Below the pieces are notes generated by a model that saw nothing but the letters and a program-made list of their open reading frames with translations, searched no databases and was not told the origin of the DNA. The translations under genes and the position numbers were made by a program. Shown here in pieces: positions 35,345 to 44,164 of a stretch of DNA of 64,000 nt (its first letter is position 1; the number at the start of each line of letters is the position of its first letter). Where the stretch lies: contig NC_053489.1 of NCBI RefSeq assembly GCF_905171775.1, positions 140,694,642 to 140,758,641 on the forward strand, written 5' to 3'. The DNA is from Rana temporaria (Eukaryota; Chordata; Amphibia; Anura; Ranidae).

Positions 35345-36093
35345 AATGTGTGATCTTCCGTCTTTTTATTTGCATCCCATCAAGGATGGCAATGAGCCTA
35401 GATCTGTACCCAAGCTCTTGTGGGCTCTTTATGTATGGACCAAATCAGAAGCAGATGTTATATATCTACTACTCTGGTATACAACGTCAATGCAGTATCC
35501 TGTGCTTATTGTAAGAGGAATGCATGTCTATAAATCATATCTAAAGTAAATTTGTTTTACAATAGGACAATGTACAAAATAATAATATATGTAATGTATA
35601 ATAGTATACAAGGTTCAATAGTTTGAGGGGCAAGTGAACAGGACACAGTTGCCGTGTTTGGGGTGGTGGGGTCATGTATCACAAATGCTGGGAAGCAGGA
35701 TGGCTCAGAGTACAGGGTGCAATGCTGGGGGTCCTCGAAGCATCACAGGAATGTTCCTGGTTAATAAACAAGTGCACTCTTCAATGTCATAGCATTGGCT
35801 GAGCTCAGACTTCAGCCTTAGTAAATGAGTACATTTTGTGAGCGTCTCTGTGGAGACATTTTAGGAACCCTGAAAACTTTTAATTTATTGTTAGATTAGA
35901 TTAAAGATAATCTGTGGTCCACTTCCCCCTTCCCTAGGAGCATACCTCCTTTTCAACCCCCCCCCCCCCCCCCCACTGCTCCGTTCAGCCACAGGGAGCA
36001 AGGAACATCTGTTCGAGGCAATGTATTCCCCCCCCCCCCCCCCCCATCATATTTTCTGAACAGATAGGATGGGAATTGAAGAACAAATATACA
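35345..36093. other. No gene recognised; poly-C runs
   Basis: Two poly-C runs at about 35957-35974 and 36030-36045 separated by about 60 bp. No recognised gene. Confidence 0.4.
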
Positions 36094-36421
36094 TACACCA
36101 AGGGAAAAAGTATTTGATCCCATGCCCACTGACAAAGATGATTAGTCCATCATTTTAATGGTAGGTTATTTTAACAGTGGGATACAGAACAAAAATATCC
36201 AGAAATATGCATTTCAAAAAAGTTACAAAAATTGATTTGCCTTTTAATGAGTGAATTAAGTATTTGATCGCCCATCAATCAGCAAGATTTCTGGCTCCCA
36301 GGTGTCTTCTATACAGGAAACTAGCTGCACACTCTTAAAATGGAGTGCTCCTAATCTCATCTTGTTACCTGTATAAAAGACACCTGTTCACAGAAGCAAT
36401 CAGATTCCAAATCTCTCCACC

Positions 36422-37304
36422 ATGGTGACCAAAGAGCTGTCCAAGGATGTCAGGGACAAGATTTTAGACCCACACAAGGCTGAAATGGGCTACAAGGCCA
36501 TTTCCAAGCAGCTTGGTGAGAGGTTGACTACAGTTGGTGCGATTATTCGCAAATGGAAAAAAAAAACACAAAAACAGTCAATCTCCCTCGGTCTGGGGCT
36601 CCATGCAGGATCTCACCTTGTGGAGTTTCAATGATCATGAGAACGGTGAAGAATCAGTCCAGGACTACACAAGAGAATCTGGTCAATGATCTCAAGGCAG
36701 CTGGGACCATAGTCACCAAGGAAACAATTGTTAACACTACGCCATGAAGGACTGAAATCCTGCAGCACCCACAAGGTCCCACTGCTCAAGAAATCACATC
36801 TACATGCCCATCTAAAGTTTGCAAATGAACATCTGAATGATTCAGAGGGGAACTGGGGAAAGTGTTGTGGTCAGATGAGACCAAAATCAAGCTCTTTGGC
36901 ATCAACTCAACTTGTGGTGTTTGGAGGAGGAGGAATGCCGCCTACGACCCGAAGAACACCATCCCCACTTTTAAACATGGAGGTGGAATCATTATGCTTG
37001 GGGGGGGTTTTCTGCCAAGGGGATAGGACAACTTCACTAAATCAAAGGGACATTAGATAGGGCCCATGTTCTGTAAAATTTTGGGGAAAAATCTGCTTCC
37101 CTCAGCCAGGGCATTAAAAATGGGTCATAGATGGGTATTACAGCATGACAATGACCCAACACATGGTCAAGGCAACAAAGGAGTGGCTCAAGAAGCAACA
37201 CATTAAGGTCCTGGAGTGGCCTAGTCAGTCTCCAGACCCTAATCCCATAGAAAAGGTGTGAAGGGAGCTGAAGGTTCCAGTTACCAAACGTCAGCCTTGA
37301 AACC
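36422..37304 (+). pseudogene. Tc1-like transposase, N-terminal and central part (broken)
   Basis: A DD(E/D) transposase that would cut and rejoin the element's ends at TA sites. The start at 36422 (MVTKELSKDVRDKILDPHKA) begins the paired-like helix-turn-helix DNA-binding region, about residues 1-60. The next piece continues in another frame after a poly-A run at 36556 (SGAPCRISPCGVS, then TQENLVNDLKAAG). The catalytic-core start WSDETK-like residues are encoded near 36870. At least two frameshifts and several stops inactivate it. The last ~45 residues lie 6.5 kb downstream at 43819. Confidence 0.82.
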
Positions 37305-37810
37305 TTAAAGTGGGGGTTCATCCTAAATCCATTTACTGTATGCATGTCTTTTTTTTTTTCTCCGTACATACCTTTATATTCTGATTTTGTCCAGGGCTTC
37401 CGCGTTCTGATGACTGCAGGACTGGGCGTTCCTATCCCTGCCTCAGGGTTCGGATGACTGCGGGACTGGGCGTTCCTATCCTTCGGTTAGATGATTGACG
37501 GCTTGTGAAACGGTTCCCCTGTCGCACAACGCGCGTCACCAGATTTCCGGAAATAGCCGAGCTGCGAGTCGGCACTATACGGTGCCCGCACCCGCCGTGT
37601 AGAGCTGCCTGCGCAGGTGCTGTATAGTGCCGACTCACAGCTCGGCTATTTCCGGAAATCTGGTGATGCGCGTTGTGCGACAGGGGAACTGTTTAATAAG
37701 CCGTCAATCATCTAAACCAAGGATAGGAACGCCCAGTCCCGCAGTCATCAGAACCCAGAAGCCCTGGACAAAATCAGAATATAAAAAGGTATGTACGGAG
37801 GAAAAAAAAC

Positions 37811-37965
37811 GGAAAATTGTATCATACTTACCAGTAATTTTCCTTTCCTGGTGCCTATCCATGGCAGCATACCTGTGACAAGCTCCGCCTTGGCTCCTCC
37901 CTCAGGAATAGTGAATATTATAAAAGAGTCGGTGAACACCGCCCCCACATTCTCCGTAATATAGA
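37811..37965. repeat. DIRS inverted terminal repeat, low-coordinate end
   Basis: Matches the complement of 43610-43721 but has an extra outer segment (GGAAAATTGTATCATACTTA, then CCAGTAATTTTCC). It contains ATATTATAAAAGAGTCGG, a TATA-like stretch present in both termini. Confidence 0.88.
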
Positions 37966-37984
37966 AAACCGAGGGTGGGAGCGT

Positions 37985-38095
37985 ATGCTGCCATGGATAG
38001 GCACCAGGAAAGGAAAATTACTGGTAAGTATGATACAATTTTCCGTTTTCCTGGTGCCTCCATGGCAGCATACCTGTGACAAATAACTAGCTGAA
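37985..38095. repeat. DIRS internal complementary region
   Basis: 37985-38047 (from GTATGCTGCCATGGATAGGC to GATACAATTTTCC) is the reverse complement of the outer low-coordinate end. 38048-38095 (GTTTTCCTGGTGCCTCCATG onward) matches the complement of the high-coordinate end. The two join at TTTTCC/GTTTTCC, as expected for a copy of the circle junction. In the DIRS-1 model this region aligns both cDNA ends during circularisation. Confidence 0.88.
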
Positions 38096-38147
38096 ACGGG
38101 TGGGATGCTGCTTAGAAAATTTATTACAAGGACATCATTAACAAAGG

Positions 38148-40985
38148 TTAACAAATGGAGGAGGCGACGGCTGACTTGATCGCCTGTCTGCCAAACTCTA
38201 CCGAAGAGAGAGCTCCCGGGTCCACCCGGTAATGTTTCATAAACGTGTGTTGGGACGACCAGGTCGCTGCCCTACAGATGGTCTCGATCGACACGTTTGC
38301 CCTTGCTGCCCAAGAGGCAGAAACTGCCCTCGTGGAGTGCGCCTTAATCGCCGACGGAGGATCCAGACCTCTTGCCCTGTACGCTTTATGAATTAGTTTC
38401 ACAATCCATGAGGAGATTGTTCTCGCTGACGCCTCTTCGCCTTTTCTTTTCCCCCAGGGGATTATGAGCAACTTGGAAGAGTTTCTGAAAGGCACTGTGG
38501 CCTGGAGATAATGCTTCAGCGTGGAAGCAATATCTAGCTCGTGAAAAGAGCCTGAGTCCTGCTCTAGGAATGTTGGGAGTGCCCAGGGTTCCGACATGGA
38601 TAAGGATGATGCAACTTTGGGGATAAACCCCCGAACTGTCCTGAGTTCCACCCTGTCGGGGTAGAACACGATGTGATTGTCGTCTGCTCCTAGAGCTTGG
38701 AGCTCTGAAACCCGTCTGCCCGATGTTATGGCTATCAAAAATGTAAGCTTCAAGGTTAGATTCCACAGTGATGCTGAGCCCGAAGGGGCAAAGGGCGGAT
38801 TGACTAGGGATTCTAGGATGACAGCGAGGTCCCAGGTGGGAAAAGACTGCCTAGTTGGCGGCCGGATTCTTTTGACGGCCTTGAAGAATTGGACTATTAG
38901 TGGGTCCTCGGCCCACCTCTTCCTGGTTGCCGATGAAATTGCTGCTACTTGTACCTTTAATGTACTTAGGGCAAGACCCTTGTTTAGGCCTGCCTGCAAA
39001 AAATCAAGGATTTGAGAAGATGATGGAAGCTCCGGATCGCAGCTTTTGTCAGACATGAAGGACCTGAACTTGTTCCACACTTTCCCGTATATACTGTTTG
39101 TGGAAGGCTTTCTAGCCCTTAGGAGGGTAGCAATAACTTCGCTGGAGCAACCTAGAGATTCAAATTTTTGCCTTTCAGTCGCCAGATGTGAAGGTTCAGC
39201 CTGCCTGGATCTGGATGAGTGTGACACCCCTGAGACAGGAGGAAGGGTATCAGAGGAATCTTGACTGGGGGTTGCATACTCAGGAACATTGCCGTCGGAA
39301 ACCAGGGACGTCTCGGCCAGTATGGTAGAACTGCTATTACTATTGTTGATTCGATCATTGCCCTCGCCAGGAGTTTTGGTATCAGAGGCCGTGGCGGGAA
39401 TGCATAGGCCAGATCGCATGTCCAAGGGGCTGTGAGAGCGTCCACTGCCTCCGCTTGGGGATGCGGTAGCCTTGAGATGAACCTCGGAAGCTTGGAATTG
39501 CTGGCAGTTGCGAATAGGTCCAGCTCGGGGAGCCCCCAGTGGTCTGTTATCCAATTGAAGATGTTGGGGTGAAGAGACCACTCGTTGGCGTCTACGAACT
39601 TGCGAGATAGGAGGTCGGCTTGTACGTTGAGGCGTCCTGGCAGGTAAACTGCCCTTAAATCCCCGAGATTTCTTTCTGCCCACAGGATTATGGGCTCTAC
39701 TTCCCTTAGCAGGGGTCTGCTGTGTGTCCCTCCTTGACGATGTATGTAAGATACGGCGGCCCTGTTGTCCATCCGTAAGAGCACTGGTTTCCCTGAGATC
39801 TCGAACTCTAGGGCTAGAAATGCCCGGTAGACTGCCCGGATTTCCAGGATATTGGACACCAGGCCTGTCGCCTGAAAAGACCATCTGCCTTGCACTGAAA
39901 TTTGATTGCAGTGTGCGCCCCAGCCTGCTAAGCTGGCGTCGGTGGTAACTATGGTCCAGTTGACATGCCCTAACGCACGTGGCTTCGTCAGAGTTTGTTT
40001 CTTCATCCACCAATGGAGGCCTCTGAGCATCCGGGTCGTCAGGCATATGTGTTGAGCTAGAAACCGTTTGTTCCACTGCCTCAAGAACTCCAATTGAAAA
40101 TATCTCAAATGCCAATGGGCCCAAGGGACCATCGGGATGCAAGATGACATCCTGCCTATCAGGCTCAGGCAATTCGAGGCAGTCGGATATGGTCTGGAAC
40201 TCGCATTCTTCATCTGTCGGATGATAGACTTCACCTTCTGGGGTGGAAGGGACACTGTACCCTTCTTTGTGTTGAAAAGTGCTCCCAGGTAGATCATTTC
40301 CTGGGTTGGAGAAAGATGACTCTTCTCCTGGTTTACCTTCCATCCGAATCTCGTCAGTGCTGTCAAGAGAATTTCTCTGTGTTCCAGTAGCTGGGCTGGC
40401 TCTTTCGCTAGGAGAAGAAGATCGTCTAAATAGTGGTATACTCTGAGCCCCTGTTCTCTTAAAGGGGCTATGAAGGCGATCAGGGTCTTCGTGAAGACTC
40501 TTGGAGATGTACAGAGGCCGAAGGGGAGACTGCGAAATTGAAGATGCACTTGGCCTACTGCGAACCTCAGATACTTCTGGAAGGATGGGAGTATAGGCAA
40601 ATGCAGGTAGGCATCCTGCAGGTCTATGGACAGCATCCAGTCCCCCGGTTGGACTACCCGAATGATCGTTTGTAATGACTCCATCTTGAATCTTTCTAGG
40701 GAGATGTAGCGATTTAGCCTTTTCAAGTCTATGACTGGTCTCCAACCACCCGTCTTTTTGGGGACCAGAAACAGAGTCGAATAAAACCCTGAAAACCTTT
40801 CGGATGGGGGTACAGGAACCACCGCCTGCTGATCCTGCAAGGAGAGAAGATATTGTTGCAGCGCTTCTGCTTTTTGAGGAGACTTTGACATCTCTGTCGG
40901 AGAGAAGAAATCTTTGGGGGGTTTGTCTAAAAACGTCCAGAAATGACCGTATTTGATCGTGGAAACTACCCACGGATCCTTGCAC
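38148..40985 (-). CDS. DIRS tyrosine recombinase (C-terminal ~350 residues of a 945-codon open frame)
   Basis: Lambda-integrase-family recombinase that would insert the circular DIRS cDNA in place of a DDE integrase. The domain starts near residue 590 (SLGCSSEVIATLLRARKPST). The catalytic set is complete by eye: Arg in TSGRRVSEL (about residue 757-758), His and Arg in HSTRA (883 and 886), Trp in ATWSS (909) and nucleophile Tyr in FMKHYRVD (919), ending at residue 945 (SSIC). The upstream ~600 codons lie out of frame over the RT ORF without any stop. That part looks like a shadow of RT (low-complexity, Ser-rich, no domain), so the true start is unclear and may need frameshifting, splicing or an internal ATG such as the Met of FMSDKSCDPEL. 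Overlap of RT and recombinase frames is usual in DIRS. Confidence 0.9.
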   Translation of the reverse strand: MQGSVGSFHDQIRSFLDVFRQTPQRFLLSDRDVKVSSKSRSAATISSLLAGSAGGGSCTPIRKVFRVLFDSVSGPQKDGWLETSHRLEKAKSLHLPRKIQDGVITNDHSGSPTGGLDAVHRPAGCLPAFAYTPILPEVSEVRSRPSASSISQSPLRPLYISKSLHEDPDRLHSPFKRTGAQSIPLFRRSSSPSERASPATGTQRNSLDSTDEIRMEGKPGEESSFSNPGNDLPGSTFQHKEGYSVPSTPEGEVYHPTDEECEFQTISDCLELPEPDRQDVILHPDGPLGPLAFEIFSIGVLEAVEQTVSSSTHMPDDPDAQRPPLVDEETNSDEATCVRACQLDHSYHRRQLSRLGRTLQSNFSARQMVFSGDRPGVQYPGNPGSLPGISSPRVRDLRETSALTDGQQGRRILHTSSRRDTQQTPAKGSRAHNPVGRKKSRGFKGSLPARTPQRTSRPPISQVRRRQRVVSSPQHLQLDNRPLGAPRAGPIRNCQQFQASEVHLKATASPSGGSGRSHSPLDMRSGLCIPATASDTKTPGEGNDRINNSNSSSTILAETSLVSDGNVPEYATPSQDSSDTLPPVSGVSHSSRSRQAEPSHLATERQKFESLGCSSEVIATLLRARKPSTNSIYGKVWNKFRSFMSDKSCDPELPSSSQILDFLQAGLNKGLALSTLKVQVAAISSATRKRWAEDPLIVQFFKAVKRIRPPTRQSFPTWDLAVILESLVNPPFAPSGSASLWNLTLKLTFLIAITSGRRVSELQALGADDNHIVFYPDRVELRTVRGFIPKVASSLSMSEPWALPTFLEQDSGSFHELDIASTLKHYLQATVPFRNSSKLLIIPWGKRKGEEASARTISSWIVKLIHKAYRARGLDPPSAIKAHSTRAVSASWAARANVSIETICRAATWSSQHTFMKHYRVDPGALSSVEFGRQAIKSAVASSIC

Positions 40986-41029
40986 TCTTGCTCCCAGATC
41001 TTTGAGAAGAGTTGAAGTCTGGCTCCCAC
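39152..41029 (-). CDS. DIRS reverse transcriptase / RNase H / methylase-like protein
   Basis: Copies element RNA into DNA. The RT domain spans about residues 60-260: GGWRPVIDLKRLN (94-106), catalytic Asp in SIDLQDAY (136), LPFG (168-171) and YLDD (200-203). RNase H follows with the acidic set visible: TDAS (D364), LEIRA (E396), RMDNRAA (D421), NVQADLLSR (D472). The tail has ELDLFATASNSKLPRF (about 502-517) and VLPYWPRRPWFP, the methylase-like region found after RNase H in DIRS and related elements. The first codon of the 625-residue span is GTG, not ATG. The frame is open further upstream across the Gag stop, so entry by frameshift from Gag is plausible. No internal stop. Confidence 0.92.
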   Translation of the reverse strand: MGARLQLFSKIWEQECKDPWVVSTIKYGHFWTFLDKPPKDFFSPTEMSKSPQKAEALQQYLLSLQDQQAVVPVPPSERFSGFYSTLFLVPKKTGGWRPVIDLKRLNRYISLERFKMESLQTIIRVVQPGDWMLSIDLQDAYLHLPILPSFQKYLRFAVGQVHLQFRSLPFGLCTSPRVFTKTLIAFIAPLREQGLRVYHYLDDLLLLAKEPAQLLEHREILLTALTRFGWKVNQEKSHLSPTQEMIYLGALFNTKKGTVSLPPQKVKSIIRQMKNASSRPYPTASNCLSLIGRMSSCIPMVPWAHWHLRYFQLEFLRQWNKRFLAQHICLTTRMLRGLHWWMKKQTLTKPRALGHVNWTIVTTDASLAGWGAHCNQISVQGRWSFQATGLVSNILEIRAVYRAFLALEFEISGKPVLLRMDNRAAVSYIHRQGGTHSRPLLREVEPIILWAERNLGDLRAVYLPGRLNVQADLLSRKFVDANEWSLHPNIFNWITDHWGLPELDLFATASNSKLPRFISRLPHPQAEAVDALTAPWTCDLAYAFPPRPLIPKLLARAMIESTIVIAVLPYWPRRPWFPTAMFLSMQPPVKIPLIPFLLSQGCHTHPDPGRLNLHIWRLKGKNLNL

Positions 41030-41054
41030 AGGGACTGCTTGGGACGGCTTGGCG

Positions 41055-42494
41055 TCAAAAAGACTTAGTGGGATCCTGTGGAGTAGAGGCTGTTGTCTGT
41101 CTGCGGTTTTTCAGGAAGGTGGACTGGGTGCTCCTCCAGTTTTGTCTGAAGCCTTTTCCCTGCCTGGGTTGACGATAGTCCTTATTCCTAGAGTACTGGA
41201 ATCTAGGCGCAAAAGACCTGGAGCGCCTGGACCGTCTGTCTTGGGGTAACAGGCCCGATTTCCCACCAGTGACGCGAGAGATGGCTTTATCTAATTTTTC
41301 CCCAAAGAGGGCTTTTCCATCAAATGGTATCTTGCACCAATTCTGTTTCGACGCAACATCTGCCGACCAAGGCTTCAGCCACAGGGCTCGCTTGGCCAAT
41401 ACTGTGTGGAGCATGGATCTTGCGGAGCATCGAATTGAGTCGATGGCAGCCTCTCCAATAAAGTCTGCAGAAAGTTTCAGTTCATCTAAGGCCTTAATAA
41501 TGTCCTCCTTCGGCACCTCCTGCTGGATGGCAGCCTCTATGTTATCCGTCCACACACGTAGCGCGTTGGATACTGACGTCAGGGCTATTGAGGGTTTACA
41601 GGCATTGCCCGCCATCTGGTAAGCTTTCCTTAAGTCTAGGTCCATTCGCCTATCGAGAGGATCTTTGAATGCAGTCGAGTCCTCCATTGGTAGTGTAACG
41701 TTCTTTGCTAATCTTACCACTGCTGCGTCAACTGTTGGAGGGCCTTCAAGCATTGCGGAGTCGGCCTCTGAGAGGGGGTATAGTTTCCCCAGACGGTTGA
41801 GGGAAAATCTTTTCTCTGTTCTCTTCCACTCTTCCTCGATCAGGCCTTTAATTTCATCCATGAGAGGAAAAACGGAGATCTGACGTTTGAGATGAGGAAA
41901 AAAGGCTTTAGACTTTTTGAGCTCTGTCTCGGGTTCATCCCAGCCGATTGCCTGCTTTACAGCTTGTACATAGGGTTGGACCATGGCAAAGGCAAAGCCA
42001 GATGCTTCCATGTCGTCAGAGGAGTCACCTGAGCCGTCATTCTCTTCTTGAGGTTTAGAGGAGGAAGCAGGCGCTGGGCGCGGCATTCCACTTGTGGAGG
42101 GCCCTGGGGAGACCTCCTCAGCCGGATGGTCCTGAGGAGGGGACACCGGCTGCTGTGTCGGCATTGTGGCTACCAACTCCGCAAAAGAATCCTTTATTGC
42201 CTTTTTAAGGAGGTCCGCCACTTGTCTGCTTTCGGACTCTTTGTCCGATGCGTAGTCCTTCAGGCAGACTCGGCAAAGTCGCTTATGTGGAAGTGGGGTG
42301 GCCCCACAGGCCTGGCATTTTGGCGACCTCTGTCTCGGGGAGCGCGAGTGATGGCGCTTTTTGGCTGAAGCCTTTTTCCCATTCCCATGGTCGTCACGCC
42401 TGGGGGACCTGCCTCTACTGAAGCTAGAGTCGGAGTCTTCGTGTCGCCTGGAGGTCTTCTTAGACGTCTTCTGGCGTACAGGGCTGCAATACAT
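41055..42494 (-). CDS. DIRS Gag-like protein
   Basis: 479 residues; ATG at 42494, TGA at 41055-41057. The expected role is packaging of element RNA. A basic, Ser/Arg-rich N-terminus (residues 1-58: RRHEDSD, RGRSPRRDD, KKRHHSRSPRQRSP) is followed by a C2C2 zinc-ribbon-like motif (Cys 60, 63, 74, 77; KCQAC...LCRVC). Then comes an acidic/Pro-rich linker, and a conserved helical core follows (AFFPHLKRQISVFPLMDEIK onward). The C-terminus is basic again (DRRSRRSRSFAPRFQYSRNK). This layout is typical of DIRS ORF1. It ends in TTT TGA, 25 nt before the RT span. Confidence 0.87.
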   Translation of the reverse strand: MYCSPVRQKTSKKTSRRHEDSDSSFSRGRSPRRDDHGNGKKASAKKRHHSRSPRQRSPKCQACGATPLPHKRLCRVCLKDYASDKESESRQVADLLKKAIKDSFAELVATMPTQQPVSPPQDHPAEEVSPGPSTSGMPRPAPASSSKPQEENDGSGDSSDDMEASGFAFAMVQPYVQAVKQAIGWDEPETELKKSKAFFPHLKRQISVFPLMDEIKGLIEEEWKRTEKRFSLNRLGKLYPLSEADSAMLEGPPTVDAAVVRLAKNVTLPMEDSTAFKDPLDRRMDLDLRKAYQMAGNACKPSIALTSVSNALRVWTDNIEAAIQQEVPKEDIIKALDELKLSADFIGEAAIDSIRCSARSMLHTVLAKRALWLKPWSADVASKQNWCKIPFDGKALFGEKLDKAISRVTGGKSGLLPQDRRSRRSRSFAPRFQYSRNKDYRQPRQGKGFRQNWRSTQSTFLKNRRQTTASTPQDPTKSF

Positions 42495-43609
42495 AAAGTT
42501 ACCAGCCTCAGTGCACTCTTTTTTTTTTTTTTTTTTTTTTGAAAAACATAGACCTACCTGAATGTAGGTCCTTACCTTAGGTGTAGAGTAGGCTCTTGTA
42601 TGGGCGGCGAATGGCTCATTTTAGGCGGCTTAACGGGGGCAGCAGCTAATGGAAAAATCAGGGAGAAAATGCAAAAGGGTTAACCTCTTAGTCCTAACCC
42701 GACTCAGGAGGTGCCATTAGTCCCCTATTTTATATGAAAAATTACGCCCTGGGGTTTTTTTTTTTTTTTTTTTTTTTTAACTTTCTTACCCCCTTTTTTT
42801 TTTTTTTTTTTTTTCTTAAACTATATATGTATATTTATATATATACCTGGAACGGGGACAGCAGGTGTCAAAAAGTGGAGCTCTTGGGCAGGTGAACCTC
42901 TCCCGACAGCCTCAGGACCCTTCTGAGGCCGTCAGGGAGTTTAAATAGGATTCACCTGACAAGGGAACTCCTTTGCCCTGAGCTCAGGGAGCTGCTGGCA
43001 AAAAAACGCCATCTTTCCCTTATCAAAAATGGCCGCCGTGGCCTCCGTGTCTACTGCGCATGCGCGAACCGGCCGCCCTAGGACCCAGTGGTCCCGGGCG
43101 CCGGCGCATGCGCAGAACGCGGCCGAGGACGCCGCGAGTACACAAAAACCTACAGGGATGGCGCGCGCGCTCCCTAGGGGGGAGAAGACCATGGAGAGGG
43201 GCACACAGTGTGTGCAAGGGACTAGGCAACCGAGTGGAAAGGGGAGCCCCAAGAAGTGGGGAGAGGGGGGGGGCGGATGAGAGACATGCCTCAAGGGAGA
43301 AAGAGAGAGAGAGAAGAGTGAGGGGAAAACACAGAAAAAAACAAGATGCAGGGATAGCTGCTGCCTCTGAGCCATAGAGAGCTAATGCCTGATAGAAACT
43401 TTGCAGATAGCACTCAGAGTTTAAAGGGCTACAAACTGCTAGTCCCAAAAGAACCTACAGAAGGGACTCCCAACCTTATAAGCGCGTTTAGCTGCCTAAG
43501 AGAAGGGACCGCATCCGGGAGAGGCTTGAACCCGGATGGACGCTGCCGAATGCAGAAGGTAAGGACAACTGTTCCAGTAAATTCACTGCCATGAGGTTTG
43601 AGGAAAAAA
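42495..43609 (-). other. DIRS 5' untranslated region
   Basis: Between Gag and the high-coordinate inverted repeat. It holds long poly-T runs on the plus strand (42521-42540, 42758-42778, 42793-42814), CpG-rich CTGCGCATGCGCGAACC sequence near 43051-43130 and a purine tract at 43300-43325. Open frames here are overlapping shadows without domains. Confidence 0.7.
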
Positions 43610-43721
43610 AGGAGAATGTGGGGGCGGTGTTCACCGACTCTTTTATAATATTCACTATTCCTGAGGGAGGAGCCAAGGCGGAGCTTGTCACAGGTATGCT
43701 GCCATGGAGGCACCAGGAAAA
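43610..43721. repeat. DIRS inverted terminal repeat, high-coordinate end
   Basis: Reverse complement of the 37855-37965 terminus with very few mismatches; ends CCATGGAGGCACCAGGAAAA. Confidence 0.88.
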
Positions 43722-43818
43722 TGAAAATGACCTGCAGAAAGTAAAATGTCCTTAGTATGCTTAGTAAGCTAGATGTAAAGTTAAAAAAAAAAAAAGTTTG
43801 GGTGAACCCCCGCTTTAA

Positions 43819-43960
43819 TGACTTGGAGAGGATCTGCAAAGAGGAGTGGGACAAAATCCCTCCTGAGATGTGTGCAAACCTGGTGGACAACTACAAGAAA
43901 TATCTGACCTCTGATTGCCAGAAAGGGTTTTGTCAAATACTAAGCCATGTTGTGCAAAGG
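43819..43960 (+). pseudogene. Tc1-like transposase, C-terminal fragment
   Basis: Encodes the typical Tc1 tail: DLERICKEEWDKIPPEMC, then LVDNYKKYL. In other Tc1 transposases this follows an 'RRPRNLxELE' motif. Here the residues before the break (37280-37304) supply the first part and the residues after it the rest, in phase once the insertion and one TTAA are removed. The codon pair at the junction reads L-N across CTT-AAT. Confidence 0.85.
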
Positions 43961-44164
43961 GGTCAAATACTTATTTTACTCATTAAAATGCAAATCAAAT
44001 GAATAACTTTTTTGAAATGCGTTTTTTACTGGATAATTTTGCAGTTATGCTGGCTCTCACTGTTAAAATAAACCTACCATTAAAATGATATACTGATCAT
44101 TTTTTTCAGTGGGCAAAATGTACAAAACTCAGCAGGGGATCAAATACTTTTGTCCCTCACTGTA

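Larger units (their letters stand above)
37811..43721 (-). mobile_element. Apparently complete DIRS-type tyrosine-recombinase retrotransposon
   Basis: About 5.9 kb, coding strand minus. The terminal inverted repeats are about 120-150 bp (about 37811-37965 and 43610-43721), sharing GGCTCCTCCCTCAGGAATAG and AAAAGAGTCGGTGAACACCG. An internal complementary region (37985-38095) lies between the recombinase stop and the low-coordinate terminus. Its first part is the exact complement of 37811-37870. Its second part repeats the high-coordinate end (TTTTCCTGGTGCCTCCATGG). Three long ORFs follow DIRS order: Gag-like, RT/RNase H/methylase-like, tyrosine recombinase. DIRS elements make no target duplication, and none is seen. 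Intact frames and near-identical termini imply recent insertion. Confidence 0.93.
37305..43818. mobile_element. Palindromic TTAA MITE (copy 2), interrupted by DIRS
   Basis: Borders TTAAAGTGGGGGTTCATCCT (left) and GGGTGAACCCCCGCTTTAA (right). The hairpin arms are 37305-37560 and 37570-37810, then 43722-43818 after the DIRS. It shares TCAATCATCTAA, CCGGAAAT and GTATGTACGG blocks with copy 1 at 989-1520. The DIRS entered the right arm about 95 bp from its end. Confidence 0.87.
36096..44162 (+). mobile_element. Tc1-like transposon, split by a 6.5-kb nested insertion
   Basis: The Tc1 halves are 36096-37304 and 43819-44162, about 1.55 kb together, with TA at both outer borders (36094-36095 and 44163-44164). 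The left and right ends are inverted copies about 180-200 bp long, sharing AAGTATTTGATCCC, ATCATTTTAATGGTAGGTT and GCATTTCAAAAAAGTTA. The insertion sits between duplicated TTAA at 37305-37308 and 43815-43818. Removing it and one TTAA gives a continuous transposase reading frame, so the nesting order is certain in outline: Tc1 first, MITE second, DIRS third. Confidence 0.9.

Noticed and set aside
39724..42561. Plus-strand frames opposite the DIRS genes (60-117 residues)
   Set aside because: Antisense shadows of the Gag, RT and recombinase ORFs with no recognised domain.
42941..43448. Two overlapping ~140-residue minus-strand frames upstream of DIRS Gag
   Set aside because: Low-complexity translations of CpG- and purine-rich untranslated sequence, overlapping each other; no domain and not part of the usual DIRS gene set.
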